Of a stretch of 64,000 nucleotides of DNA, positions 24,628 through 32,407 are shown piece after piece. The notes under the pieces are model-generated. The model was not told the origin of the DNA. It was given only the letters and a program-made list of their open reading frames with translations, and did not search any database. Position numbers and translations under genes: made by a program. Within the stretch, counting starts at the first letter, position 1; every line of letters begins with the position of its first letter. The DNA is from JANNPJ01 sp035474375 (GTDB lineage Bacteria > Actinomycetota > Actinomycetes > Actinomycetales > Kineosporiaceae). Location: positions 5,574 to 69,573 of the forward strand of contig DATINJ010000034.1 in NCBI GenBank assembly GCA_035474375.1, given 5' to 3'.

Positions 24628-26127
24628 ATGAGTGACTCCGCAGCGCAGCTCGACCCCACCGACCAGCCGGCCGGCCCAGCGGCGATCATCGATCGCAGCT
24701 CGGCGATCTGCGTGATCGGTGCCGGGCCGGCCGGTCTGGCCACCGCACGGGCACTGCGAGCTCGCGGTCTGGATTATGACCAGCTGGAGCGAAACACCGG
24801 CGTCGGCGGCCTGTGGGACATCGACGCGCCGGGCACGCCGATGTACGAGGCCGCGCACTTCATCTCCAGCAAGACCCTCTCCGGGTTCTCCGAATTCCCG
24901 ATGAGCGAGAGCTTTCCCGACTACCCCTCGCACCGTCAGGTGCTCTCGTACCTGCGGGACTTCGCGGCCGCCTACGGGCTGAACGAGAGCATCGAGTTCG
25001 GGGTCTCGGTCGAGTCGGTGACCAAGTCCGCGGACGGCAGCTGGCTCGTCACCCGTTCCGACGGCGTGCAGACCCGGTACCGGTCGGTGGTGTGCTGTTC
25101 CGGAGCGCAGTGGATCCCGAACCTGCCGGCCACCCCGGGCAGCTTCACCGGTGAGGTGATGCACAGCCTCAGCTATCGGGACCTGGACCAGGTTCGCGGC
25201 AAGCGGGTACTCGTCGTCGGTGGCGGAAACTCCGCGTGCGACATCGTGGTGGACGCCGGCCGGGTTGCCGAGCGCGCGGTGATCAGCATGCGCCGTGGTT
25301 ACTGGTTCATTCCCAAGCACATCTTCGGCGTTCCGGCCGACGTGTTCGCCGAGAACGGCCCGTCGTTGCCCCGGCGGCTGGAACAGCGGGTGTTCGGCAC
25401 GTTGCTCAACCTGATCTACGGCAAGCCCGAACGGCTCGGCCTGCAGCGCCCGGATCACAAGCTGTTCGAAACCCATCCGGTGCTGAACAGCAACCTGTTC
25501 CTGAGCCTGCAGCACGGTGACGTCACGCCCAAGCCGGGTATCCAGACCACCGAAGGCTCCACCGTCACCTTCGTCGACGGCAGCAGCGAGGACTTCGACC
25601 TCATCATCTACGCCACCGGCTACCTGCACAGCGTTCCCTACGCCCGGGAGTACTTCGGTAACGACCAGCACCCGGACCTGTACCTGACCTGCTTCTCCCG
25701 CGAGCACGAGGGATTGTTCGGGGTCGGCTTCACCGAGACCAACAGCGGCGCGTACGTGCACTTCGATGCCTTCGGACAGATGATCGCCAACTATCTCGAC
25801 GATCAGGACCACAACCCCGAGCGAGCCCGCCAATTCGCCGCCCTGGTCGCCACCGACCGGCCCGACCTCAGCGGCGGGATCAGGTTCGACCGCTCCCCCC
25901 GGCATAAGGGCTACGTCGATGCGCACGCCCTGATCAAGTACCGCGACTCGATCGTCACCCGGTTGGGCTGGCAGACGCGGGTTGAGCCGGCCCCCGGTGT
26001 GACCGGTCAGGTTCCGGCCTCAGCGGTCTCGGCGCCGGCCTCGGTGCCGACCTCAGTGCCGACTTCAGTGCCGGCCTCGGCGCCGGACAGCCTGCCCGAA
26101 ACCGAGTCCCAGACGGTGACCTCGTGA
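24628..26127 (+). CDS. Flavin-containing monooxygenase (second FMO of the operon)
   Basis: The 499-aa class B flavin monooxygenase has FAD site CVIGAGPAGLATARAL, LERNTGVGGLWD, FMO fingerprint FTGEVMHSLSY, NADPH site VLVVGGGNSACDIVVDAG and IYATGYLHSVPY. The whole length is clearly paralogous to the FMO half of the preceding fusion; shared stretches include AHFISSK and RRGY-x-(F/Y)-IPKH-(V/I)-FG. The C-terminal 40 residues are a Pro/Ser/Val/Ala low-complexity tail (ASVPTSVPTSVPAS). It starts 3 nt after the fusion gene with AAGGAG eight bases before the ATG, and its stop overlaps the SDR start (GTGA). FMOs insert one oxygen atom on soft nucleophiles (N, S) using FAD and NADPH. Confidence 0.9.
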   Translation: MSDSAAQLDPTDQPAGPAAIIDRSSAICVIGAGPAGLATARALRARGLDYDQLERNTGVGGLWDIDAPGTPMYEAAHFISSKTLSGFSEFPMSESFPDYPSHRQVLSYLRDFAAAYGLNESIEFGVSVESVTKSADGSWLVTRSDGVQTRYRSVVCCSGAQWIPNLPATPGSFTGEVMHSLSYRDLDQVRGKRVLVVGGGNSACDIVVDAGRVAERAVISMRRGYWFIPKHIFGVPADVFAENGPSLPRRLEQRVFGTLLNLIYGKPERLGLQRPDHKLFETHPVLNSNLFLSLQHGDVTPKPGIQTTEGSTVTFVDGSSEDFDLIIYATGYLHSVPYAREYFGNDQHPDLYLTCFSREHEGLFGVGFTETNSGAYVHFDAFGQMIANYLDDQDHNPERARQFAALVATDRPDLSGGIRFDRSPRHKGYVDAHALIKYRDSIVTRLGWQTRVEPAPGVTGQVPASAVSAPASVPTSVPTSVPASAPDSLPETESQTVTS

Positions 26128-27044
26128 TCCGCGAGGTGCTGCAGGAGATCCGAACCGCTCGCGGACGCAAGGCTTTCGACTACGCCGGCAAGGTCATTGT
26201 GGTGACCGGCGGGGCCGGCGGGATCGGCAGCGAGTTCGCCCGCCAGGCCGCCCGGCGAGGGGCCAGCCTGGTCATCGTCGACCTGGACGACGCCCGGGCC
26301 AAAGCCCTGGTCGATGACCTGCCCGCCGCCGTTCCGGCACACCTGCCGATCTGTGCCGATCTCACCGACCCGGTCCAGATCCAGGCCATGATGGACGAGA
26401 TCGAGTTGCGTTTCGAGCGGATCGACGTCCTGGTCAACAACGCCGGGATGACCAGCAGCGAGCGGTTCGCCGACCGCAGCCTGGCGTCGATGGACCGGGA
26501 GATCCTGGTCAACACCTTGTCGCCGCTCTACGTCACCCGGCTGGGGCTGCGGCTACTGCGCAAGTCCTATGATCCCCGGGTCATCACCACGGTGTCCTTG
26601 GCCGGAATCTTTCCGCAGGCCGAAACCCCGATCTACTGCTCGTCGAAATTCGGTCTGCGCGGGGCGATGCTGTCCATCGCGCTGGACCTGCGCGCCGAGG
26701 GCATCCAGGTCGGTTCCGTGCTCCCCTCGGCCACCGACACCAGAATGCTTCGGCAGGAAGCGATCGACGGCGGCAACCTGCTGCAATTCCAGGATCCGCC
26801 ACAAAGCGCCGCGGACGTCGCGAATACGATGATGAGCCTGCTGGATCGACCGCGGCTGGAGGCTTACCCCAAGCCGCGCGAGTCGTATCTCGTGCGGCTG
26901 GTGATGGCCATGCCGAATCTCTTGTTCTTCCTGTTGCCGCTGTTCGAGGGCAAGGGCGAAAAGGGTCACCAGGCGTATCTCAAGCAGCTCATCGAACGCG
27001 GTGACGTGGTCAACATCGATGGACACCTGGAGCTTTCCTCATGA
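26124..27044 (+). CDS. Short-chain dehydrogenase/reductase (SDR)
   Basis: The 306-aa classical SDR has cofactor motif VTGGAGGIGSEFARQ (TGxxxGIG) and an acidic end of strand 2 (VIVDLDD), which favours NAD over NADP. NNAGMTSSERF, active-site Ser in VSLAGIFPQAETPIYCSSKFG (YxxxK) and a C-terminal extension with the hydrophobic segment LVMAMPNLLFFLLPLFEG follow; that segment may attach it to the membrane. It starts at GTG overlapping the FMO stop and ends overlapping the dehydrogenase start (ATGA), so expression is tightly coupled. It probably oxidises an alcohol or reduces a carbonyl intermediate made by the FMOs. The substrate is unknown. Confidence 0.87.
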   Translation: MIREVLQEIRTARGRKAFDYAGKVIVVTGGAGGIGSEFARQAARRGASLVIVDLDDARAKALVDDLPAAVPAHLPICADLTDPVQIQAMMDEIELRFERIDVLVNNAGMTSSERFADRSLASMDREILVNTLSPLYVTRLGLRLLRKSYDPRVITTVSLAGIFPQAETPIYCSSKFGLRGAMLSIALDLRAEGIQVGSVLPSATDTRMLRQEAIDGGNLLQFQDPPQSAADVANTMMSLLDRPRLEAYPKPRESYLVRLVMAMPNLLFFLLPLFEGKGEKGHQAYLKQLIERGDVVNIDGHLELSS

Positions 27045-28513
27045 CCGATGCTATTGCCCAACCCGAGGCGCTGATCTGCGGCAAGTGGACGGCGGATACC
27101 GGTGGCACTCCCCTGGTCAGCGTCAACCCGGCAGATGGCTCGGTGCTCACGCAGGTGCCGTCCTGCGACGAAACGGACGTCGACCGAGCGGTGTCGGGTG
27201 CGGAACAGGCCTTTGCCGAGGGCACCTGGTCGCAGCGAAGCCCCCGGGAGCGGGCCGAGGTGCTGCTCCGGCTCGCCGATCTGATGGCCCGGGACGCCGA
27301 GGTTCTGGCCGGGCTGGACAGCCGCCAGGCCGGTAAGCCGATCACCGAATGCCGGGACGGCGACGTGCCGTCCGCCATCGAATCGGTGCGCTGGTTCGCC
27401 GAAGCCGCCGACAAGATCTACACCGAGGTCAGCGCGACCGGTCCGTCGCAGTTCGGGTTCACGCTGCGCGAACCGGTCGGTGTGGTCGCCGCCATCCTGC
27501 CCTGGAACTACCCGTTGGCGATGGCGGCCTGGAAGCTCGGACCGGCGCTGGCCGCCGGAAACAGCTTGCTGCTCAAGCCGGCCGATGCGACCGCGCTGTC
27601 CACCCTGCACCTGGCCCGCCTCGCCGAGGAGGCCGGGGTACCGGCCGGCGTGCTGAGCGTGCTGCCCGGCACCGGCCCGCAGGCCGGGGCGGCGCTGGCC
27701 GCCCATCCGGGAGTGGGCGCGCTGTCCTTCACCGGTTCCACGGCTACCGGGCGCCGCGTCCTGGCGGCTGCGGCCGAGAGCAACTTCAAGCGGGTATCGC
27801 TGGAGATGGGTGGGAAGAGCCCGCAGATCCTGATGCCGGACAGCCTGGCCTACGGAACGTCGCTGATCGACAACATCATCGAAGCCGCGTTCCTGACGAT
27901 GGGCGAGAACTGCTCGGCCGGTTCCCGAATCCTGGTGCACGAGAGCATCGCTGCCGCGGTGACCGAGCAGATCGTGGCCCAGGTCGCCGAGCTGAGCGTC
28001 GGCGACCCGGCCGACCCGGCGACTCGAATCGGTCCACTGATCAACCGGACGGCGCTGGAGCGCGTCGCCGGGATCGTGGCCCGGGCCCGGGAGGGCGGCG
28101 CGCAGATCCTCACCGGCGGCGAGCAGGTGCTCGCCGACAGCGGGGGCTTCTTCTACCCGCCGACCGTGGTGACCGGCGTCAGCGCCGGTTCCGAGATTCA
28201 GACCACGGAGATCTTCGGCCCGGTGGTGACCATCTCCACCTTCACCGATGAGCAGGACGCCGTCCGGCAGGCCAACGACACCGAGTACGGCCTGGCCGCC
28301 TCGCTGTGGACGAAGGACATCGACTGCGCGCACCGGATGACCCGGGCGATCCGCGCCGGGACCGTCTCGGTCAACTGTTACAGCGAAGGCGACCTGACCG
28401 TGCCGTTCGGCGGCTTCCGCCAGTCCGGCTTCGGGGGCAAGGAGAAATCGCTCGGCGCGTTCGATCAATGGACCCAGTTGAAGACGATCTGGTTCCAGGC
28501 CACGACGCACTGA
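27041..28513 (+). CDS. NAD(P)-dependent aldehyde dehydrogenase, PuuC/aminoaldehyde type
   Basis: The 490-aa ALDH has ILPWNYPLAMAAWKLGPALAAGN (cofactor), LSFTGSTATGRRV, general base Glu255 in SLEMGGKSP and nucleophile Cys291 in GENCSAGSR. The C-terminal segment VNCYSEGDLTVPFGGFRQSGFGGKEKSLGAFDQWTQLKTIW closely follows the pattern I know from PuuC (gamma-glutamylaminobutyraldehyde dehydrogenase: VPFGGYKQSG...KSL...ELKTIW). That subgroup oxidises amino-aldehydes to acids. This supports an amine or polyamine as the operon's substrate, but substrate assignment within ALDHs is uncertain. It is the last gene of the operon and starts in the ATGA overlap with the SDR. Confidence 0.88.
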   Translation: MTDAIAQPEALICGKWTADTGGTPLVSVNPADGSVLTQVPSCDETDVDRAVSGAEQAFAEGTWSQRSPRERAEVLLRLADLMARDAEVLAGLDSRQAGKPITECRDGDVPSAIESVRWFAEAADKIYTEVSATGPSQFGFTLREPVGVVAAILPWNYPLAMAAWKLGPALAAGNSLLLKPADATALSTLHLARLAEEAGVPAGVLSVLPGTGPQAGAALAAHPGVGALSFTGSTATGRRVLAAAAESNFKRVSLEMGGKSPQILMPDSLAYGTSLIDNIIEAAFLTMGENCSAGSRILVHESIAAAVTEQIVAQVAELSVGDPADPATRIGPLINRTALERVAGIVARAREGGAQILTGGEQVLADSGGFFYPPTVVTGVSAGSEIQTTEIFGPVVTISTFTDEQDAVRQANDTEYGLAASLWTKDIDCAHRMTRAIRAGTVSVNCYSEGDLTVPFGGFRQSGFGGKEKSLGAFDQWTQLKTIWFQATTH

Positions 28514-28610
28514 TCCGCAGCGAACCAAGATCAAGGCGCTGACCTTGCTGACCAACTCGCACTAACCAATCCGCCCAGCTGTCCAAGTCGCCCAGCTGTC
28601 CAACCATCTG

Positions 28611-28757
28611 CCGCGATCATGCACGGTTGCCCGGTTCTCGACCGCGATCATGCACGGTTGCCCACCTCAGGACCGCGATCATGCACGGTTGCCCGGTTCT
28701 CGACCGCGATCATGCACGGTTGCCACCTCAAACCGGGTATCCGTGCATGATCACCGC
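28611..28757. repeat. 31-bp periodic array of the GATCATGCACG repeat, four direct units and one inverted
   Basis: CCGCGATCATGCACGGTTGC begins at 28611, 28642, 28673 and 28704, exactly 31 bp apart. The 9-bp linkers alternate GGTTCTCGA, ACCTCAGGA, GGTTCTCGA. An inverted unit (CCGTGCATGATCACCGC) is at 28741-28757. The linkers are too short and too similar to be CRISPR spacers. Confidence 0.85.
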
Positions 28758-28772
28758 AGAAGTTTGGGGGGC

Positions 28773-28817
28773 GACCAAGCCAGCGGGGACCAAGCCAGCG
28801 GGGACCAAGCCAGCGGG
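28773..28817. repeat. 15-bp tandem repeat, three units
   Basis: GACCAAGCCAGCGGG is repeated at 28773, 28788 and 28803 with no mismatches. It directly follows the GATCATGCACG array. Confidence 0.85.
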
Positions 28818-28965
28818 GCCGAGAGCCTGGTACTGCGCCTGGTGCTGACCCTGAGGTCGCGCAGTTGAGTCACCCCCTGTCTACGGTTGCCGGGCTCTGA
28901 CTGCCGGGGTATTTTTCGCAAACCGCGATAAACCGCTGTTCAGACCGGTCTCGTTGGGGACGGTG

Positions 28966-31614
28966 ATGTCTCGTCGGCTGCTGACCACCCTGGCGCTGGT
29001 CGTCGTCCTCGGTACGACGGCAGCGGGATCAGCGCTGGCCGACGCGAGCCGTGGCGGCGCTGGGGATCGGGACAGGTCTGCGAGCTCGCCGGAGCTGTCG
29101 GTCGAGAGCCGGCTGTCCGACCGCCGTGAGGTGGCCGCCGGCACCCGAGCGTACGCAATCGGCTTCCAGGACGGCCGGTTCTACGCCAACGGCTGGCACA
29201 TCACCGGTGAGATGGGCGGGGTCTGGACGCCGCCGCTGAAACTCCTCGACGGCGTCTGGTTCGGGTTGGACAACCAGTGGGTCGGGCCGGCTACCGGGTT
29301 CTCCAGCGGCTGGGGCTACACCCGCTACCGCTTGCCCTCGACCGCGGGCCTGCGGTTGGAACGCACCGACGTCACCCCGGACGGCCGCCGGGGCACGCTT
29401 TTCGGTCTCACCATCAGCAACCCCGGCGCGGCCCGCACGGTGCGGCTCACCGTCGACGCGCACTCGGAGTTGCTCGGGCAGTACCCGTGGGGCTTCACCG
29501 GCGTCACCCCGAACGCCAAGGACAACCTCGCCGATCGGGGCCGTTACGACGGACGGCGTCTGGTGTTCACCGACGACGGCACGCTTCCGGGCGGCGTCGA
29601 GCATCATTACGCAGCGGTCGTCGGCACCGCTTTGACGCCGGAGTCCGGCGAGATCGGTGAACGGTTCTGGGGTCCGCAGCCGGGCCGGCGCTGTACCGGT
29701 GAGGAACCGGGCGCTCCTGCCACTCCCCGGCCGGCTGAGTGTGACGACGGCCCGTTCGGCCGGGGAACCGGCGGCCGGCTGACCTACTCGCTGGCCTTGC
29801 CCGCGACCGGCTCCACCACGGTGTGGCTCGCCGTGGCGGGTTCGGACCGTGGCCTGGCCCCGGCCCAGCAGGAGTTGAGCCGACTGCTGGCTAACCCGGA
29901 TGCCCAGCTCGCGGCGAAGATCCGGACCCGGGAGCGACTGGCTCAACGGTCCCAGCTCTGGCTGCCCGGCGACCCGCTGGTGCAGAATGCGATCGAGTGG
30001 GGAAAGCAGAACCTCGCCGATCTCACCCAGAGCGCGGAGGATCTCCAGATCCGCTGGACCGATCAGGGCACGCAGTTTCCGCCTGCGGTCGGCTCGGTAC
30101 CGAAGGCGACCTGGATCGGTGCCGGATTCCCGGACTATCCCTGGATCTTCGGCACCGACGCCGAGTACACCGGCTTCGCCGCGGTCTCGGTCGGGCAGTT
30201 CGAGGCGATCAAGGATCACCTGCGCGCGCTTCGCGATATCTCCACGCTGCTGAATCCGGGCCCTGAGCCCAATTCGGCCTCGGGCGTGGTGGTTCACGAA
30301 GTGGTACCGGACGGCAGCAGCTATTTCGGCCACGACTCGCGCGGACTGAATGATGACGGCAGCACGGCCTACGACTTCAATACCGACGAAACCGTCAAAT
30401 TCCCGAGCGCGGTGGCCCTGCTCTGGCGGTGGAGCGGAGACAATCGCTTCCGCGACGAGATGTACGACTTCGCCGTCCGCAACCTGCGATACGTCGAGCG
30501 CAGGCTCGACGCCGATCGGGACGGCTGGCCGGAAGGGCTGGGTAACGTCGAGCGCACCGGACTGGGGCCGGAAAAGCTGGACAATACCGTCTATTTCATC
30601 CGCGGCTTGGAGGACCTCGCCGACCTGGCCCGCTCGAAGCACGACCGAGCCACGTACGCCTGGGCAAAACACCTGGCCGAGCAGCTGCACCGCAGATTTG
30701 ACGACACCTGGTGGGACGAAACGGCCCAGCAGTACGCCGATTCCCTGACCGGTCCGGACAACCAGCAGTCCGTCCAGAAGCACTGGATCGGGCAGACACC
30801 GATGGAGGCCGAGCTACCGGCACGCAGAGGGCTGCCGGCTGCTGGGCAGGCGGTCTCGGCACTGGCCCCGGCCGACCATGCCGCTGCGGCGCTGGCCGGC
30901 CGGGAAACCGACTGCTACAGCGGCCGTCGTCCGTTCAATCTCGGGCTTTTCCATACCGGTTGCGGCGGCGGCACCAACGGCGCGGGCGAGCTAGTCACTT
31001 TCGGCTTGACCACCTCGATCCAGGCGGTGGGCGAAGGTAACTACGGCCGCCTCGGTCCGACCCAGCAGCAGCGGTACACCCACGCGCTGGCCGAGACCAT
31101 GTTCGCCCAGCCGGCCACCGGCGGGACGCCGGACGAACAGCCCGGCGCGATGCCGGAGATCTTCGCCTCCCCGGACCAAGGCGCGAACATCGATCGCTGC
31201 TGGACGTGTCGCTCCATGTTCATGCAGGCCTGGGGGCATTACGGGACCGCCTGGCCGGTGATCCATCAGTGGCTCGGGGTGCGACCCGATCTGGGCCGGG
31301 GGCGGGTCGCGTTCGTCCCCCAGCTGCCGCCCACCCAACGCCTGGTGCAGGGCAAGGGAATCCGGCTCGGTGCCCGCTCCGCCGACGTCCTGGCCACTGC
31401 GGTCGCCGATCGCTACCTGACGAGGGTCGACGTCCCCCGGGCGGTGACCCGCACGGTCATCGTCGGCCATACCCTCCCGGACGGCGCTCGGCCCACCACC
31501 GTTGAGCTGGATGGGCGACGGGTACGCGACTACCGGGTGGTCGAGACCAGCCGGGGCACCGAGGTGAGCGTGTCGACCACGGCCGGCCGGCACACGCTGC
31601 GCATCACCGCTTGA
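28966..31614 (+). CDS. Secreted (alpha/alpha)6-barrel glycosidase-like protein
   Basis: The 882-aa protein starts at ATG 28966, five bases after GGGGA. Its Sec signal peptide is MSRRLLTTLALVVVLGTTAAGSALADA. Residues ~50-320 look like the N-terminal beta-sandwich of glycogen-debranching-type or GH63/GH15-like enzymes (VWFGLDNQWVGPATGFSSGWGYTRYRLP). Residues ~340-770 are helical repeats of a six-hairpin barrel: WIGAGFPDYPWIFGTDAEYTGFA, KFPSAVALLWRWSGDNRFRDEMYDF, DRDGWPEGLGNVER, KLDNTVYFIRGLEDLADLA. Acidic pairs in DYPWIFGTDAEY and DGWPEG are likely catalytic. A small C-terminal beta domain follows. It should act outside the cell on an oligo- or polysaccharide. The GH family is not certain. Confidence 0.75.
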   Translation: MSRRLLTTLALVVVLGTTAAGSALADASRGGAGDRDRSASSPELSVESRLSDRREVAAGTRAYAIGFQDGRFYANGWHITGEMGGVWTPPLKLLDGVWFGLDNQWVGPATGFSSGWGYTRYRLPSTAGLRLERTDVTPDGRRGTLFGLTISNPGAARTVRLTVDAHSELLGQYPWGFTGVTPNAKDNLADRGRYDGRRLVFTDDGTLPGGVEHHYAAVVGTALTPESGEIGERFWGPQPGRRCTGEEPGAPATPRPAECDDGPFGRGTGGRLTYSLALPATGSTTVWLAVAGSDRGLAPAQQELSRLLANPDAQLAAKIRTRERLAQRSQLWLPGDPLVQNAIEWGKQNLADLTQSAEDLQIRWTDQGTQFPPAVGSVPKATWIGAGFPDYPWIFGTDAEYTGFAAVSVGQFEAIKDHLRALRDISTLLNPGPEPNSASGVVVHEVVPDGSSYFGHDSRGLNDDGSTAYDFNTDETVKFPSAVALLWRWSGDNRFRDEMYDFAVRNLRYVERRLDADRDGWPEGLGNVERTGLGPEKLDNTVYFIRGLEDLADLARSKHDRATYAWAKHLAEQLHRRFDDTWWDETAQQYADSLTGPDNQQSVQKHWIGQTPMEAELPARRGLPAAGQAVSALAPADHAAAALAGRETDCYSGRRPFNLGLFHTGCGGGTNGAGELVTFGLTTSIQAVGEGNYGRLGPTQQQRYTHALAETMFAQPATGGTPDEQPGAMPEIFASPDQGANIDRCWTCRSMFMQAWGHYGTAWPVIHQWLGVRPDLGRGRVAFVPQLPPTQRLVQGKGIRLGARSADVLATAVADRYLTRVDVPRAVTRTVIVGHTLPDGARPTTVELDGRRVRDYRVVETSRGTEVSVSTTAGRHTLRITA

Positions 31615-31718
31615 GCCGGCCTTTTCACTCCTCGAGGGCTTCCTGGGCATGACAAACGCCGAAGGACGGCTTTCCGTTACAGGCCCGTTTTAAGCCCTCC
31701 CTCGGCATATTCGGCGAA

Positions 31719-31748
31719 TTGACAACATCAATCACCTACCTGTCTAGT
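31719..31748 (+). promoter_or_regulatory. Possible promoter of the ECF sigma factor operon
   Basis: TTGACA (31719-31724) matches the consensus -35 box, and TCTAGT lies 18 bases later (31743-31748), about 41 bases before the GTG start. The spacing is acceptable, but the -10 matches only four of six positions. Confidence 0.35.
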
Positions 31749-31789
31749 CACTACCTATTCGACCGTTCGGGGCCGGTGGAGAGGTGTAT

Positions 31790-32407
31790 GTGACCGAGCT
31801 AGGCGACCGGTTTCCCAGCGTCCTGGAAGCGGCCGTAGGTGGGGATCAGCAGGCCTTTGAACTCCTTTGGCGCTCGACGCACCCGATGCTGGTTCGGTAT
31901 CTGCGCGTGCTCTACGGGCAGTCCGCCGAGGACATCGCCTCGGAGGCCTGGGTCAGAGCGATCCACGGCCTGAACACTTTTCATGGCGACGAGCACGGAT
32001 TCCGAGGCTGGCTGGTGGTCATCGCTCGTAATCACGCCCGCGATCTGGGTCGACGAGCCGGTCGCCGTCCGGAGATCCTCAGCCCGGACCTGACCTCCGA
32101 AACCAATAGGTCCGAGTCGGACACCGCAGACGTCGTCCTGGAACGGCTGTCCACCCACGCCGCGCTGCGACTGGTGAGCACGCTGCCACCAAGTCAAGCC
32201 GAGATGATCGCGCTCCGCGTGATCATCGGTCTCGACGTCGCTCAGGTCGCTGAGATCGTCGGGCGCAGCCCCGGTGCCGTTCGGGTTGCCGTGCATCGTG
32301 GCCTGCGGACCCTGGCCGGGCAGTTGACCAGGCCGGCCCAAAGCGGCCCGGCCGAGCCGGATGTAACGCAATCCGAAGGAGAGGCGTTGAGCCGTCGAGA
32401 TGTCTGA
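31790..32407 (+). CDS. ECF (sigma-70 family) RNA polymerase sigma factor
   Basis: The ~205-aa protein starts at GTG 31790, chosen because GGAGAGG lies six to twelve bases upstream; the GTG at 31784 falls inside that site. Region 2 is AFELLWRSTHPMLVRYLRVLYGQSAEDIASEAWVRAIHGLNTFHGDEHGFRGWLVVIARNHARDLGRR, with the region 2.4-like tail. Region 4 is LVSTLPPSQAEMIALRVIIGLDVAQVAEIVGRSPGAVRVAVHRGLRTL, with a clear helix-turn-helix. It should direct RNA polymerase to a small stress or envelope regulon. The gene overlaps the next one by 8 nt, the usual layout for a sigma factor and its membrane regulator. Confidence 0.9.
   Translation: MTELGDRFPSVLEAAVGGDQQAFELLWRSTHPMLVRYLRVLYGQSAEDIASEAWVRAIHGLNTFHGDEHGFRGWLVVIARNHARDLGRRAGRRPEILSPDLTSETNRSESDTADVVLERLSTHAALRLVSTLPPSQAEMIALRVIIGLDVAQVAEIVGRSPGAVRVAVHRGLRTLAGQLTRPAQSGPAEPDVTQSEGEALSRRDV

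Larger units (their letters stand above)
28514..28965. other. Repeat-rich intergenic region without a credible gene
   Basis: This 452-base gap holds a 15-bp direct repeat (CGCCCAGCTGTCCAA at 28572 and 28589), a four-unit 31-bp periodic array, one inverted unit at 28736-28757, and a three-unit 15-bp tandem repeat at 28773-28817. Short open frames here only translate the repeats. Confidence 0.8.

Noticed and set aside
22762..25926. 1054-codon open frame antisense to the FMO genes
   Set aside because: Its composition is that of a GC-rich antisense shadow (His/Gln/Gly/Asp-rich, no domains). Both FMO genes on the plus strand have complete motifs.
28611..28757. CRISPR array
   Set aside because: The repeats are regular, but the linkers are 9 bp and two of three are identical. 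There are no cas genes, and one unit is inverted.
28627..28868. Two short ORFs (72-73 codons) in the repeat gap
   Set aside because: They only translate the 31-bp and 15-bp repeats and have no ribosome site or other coding features.
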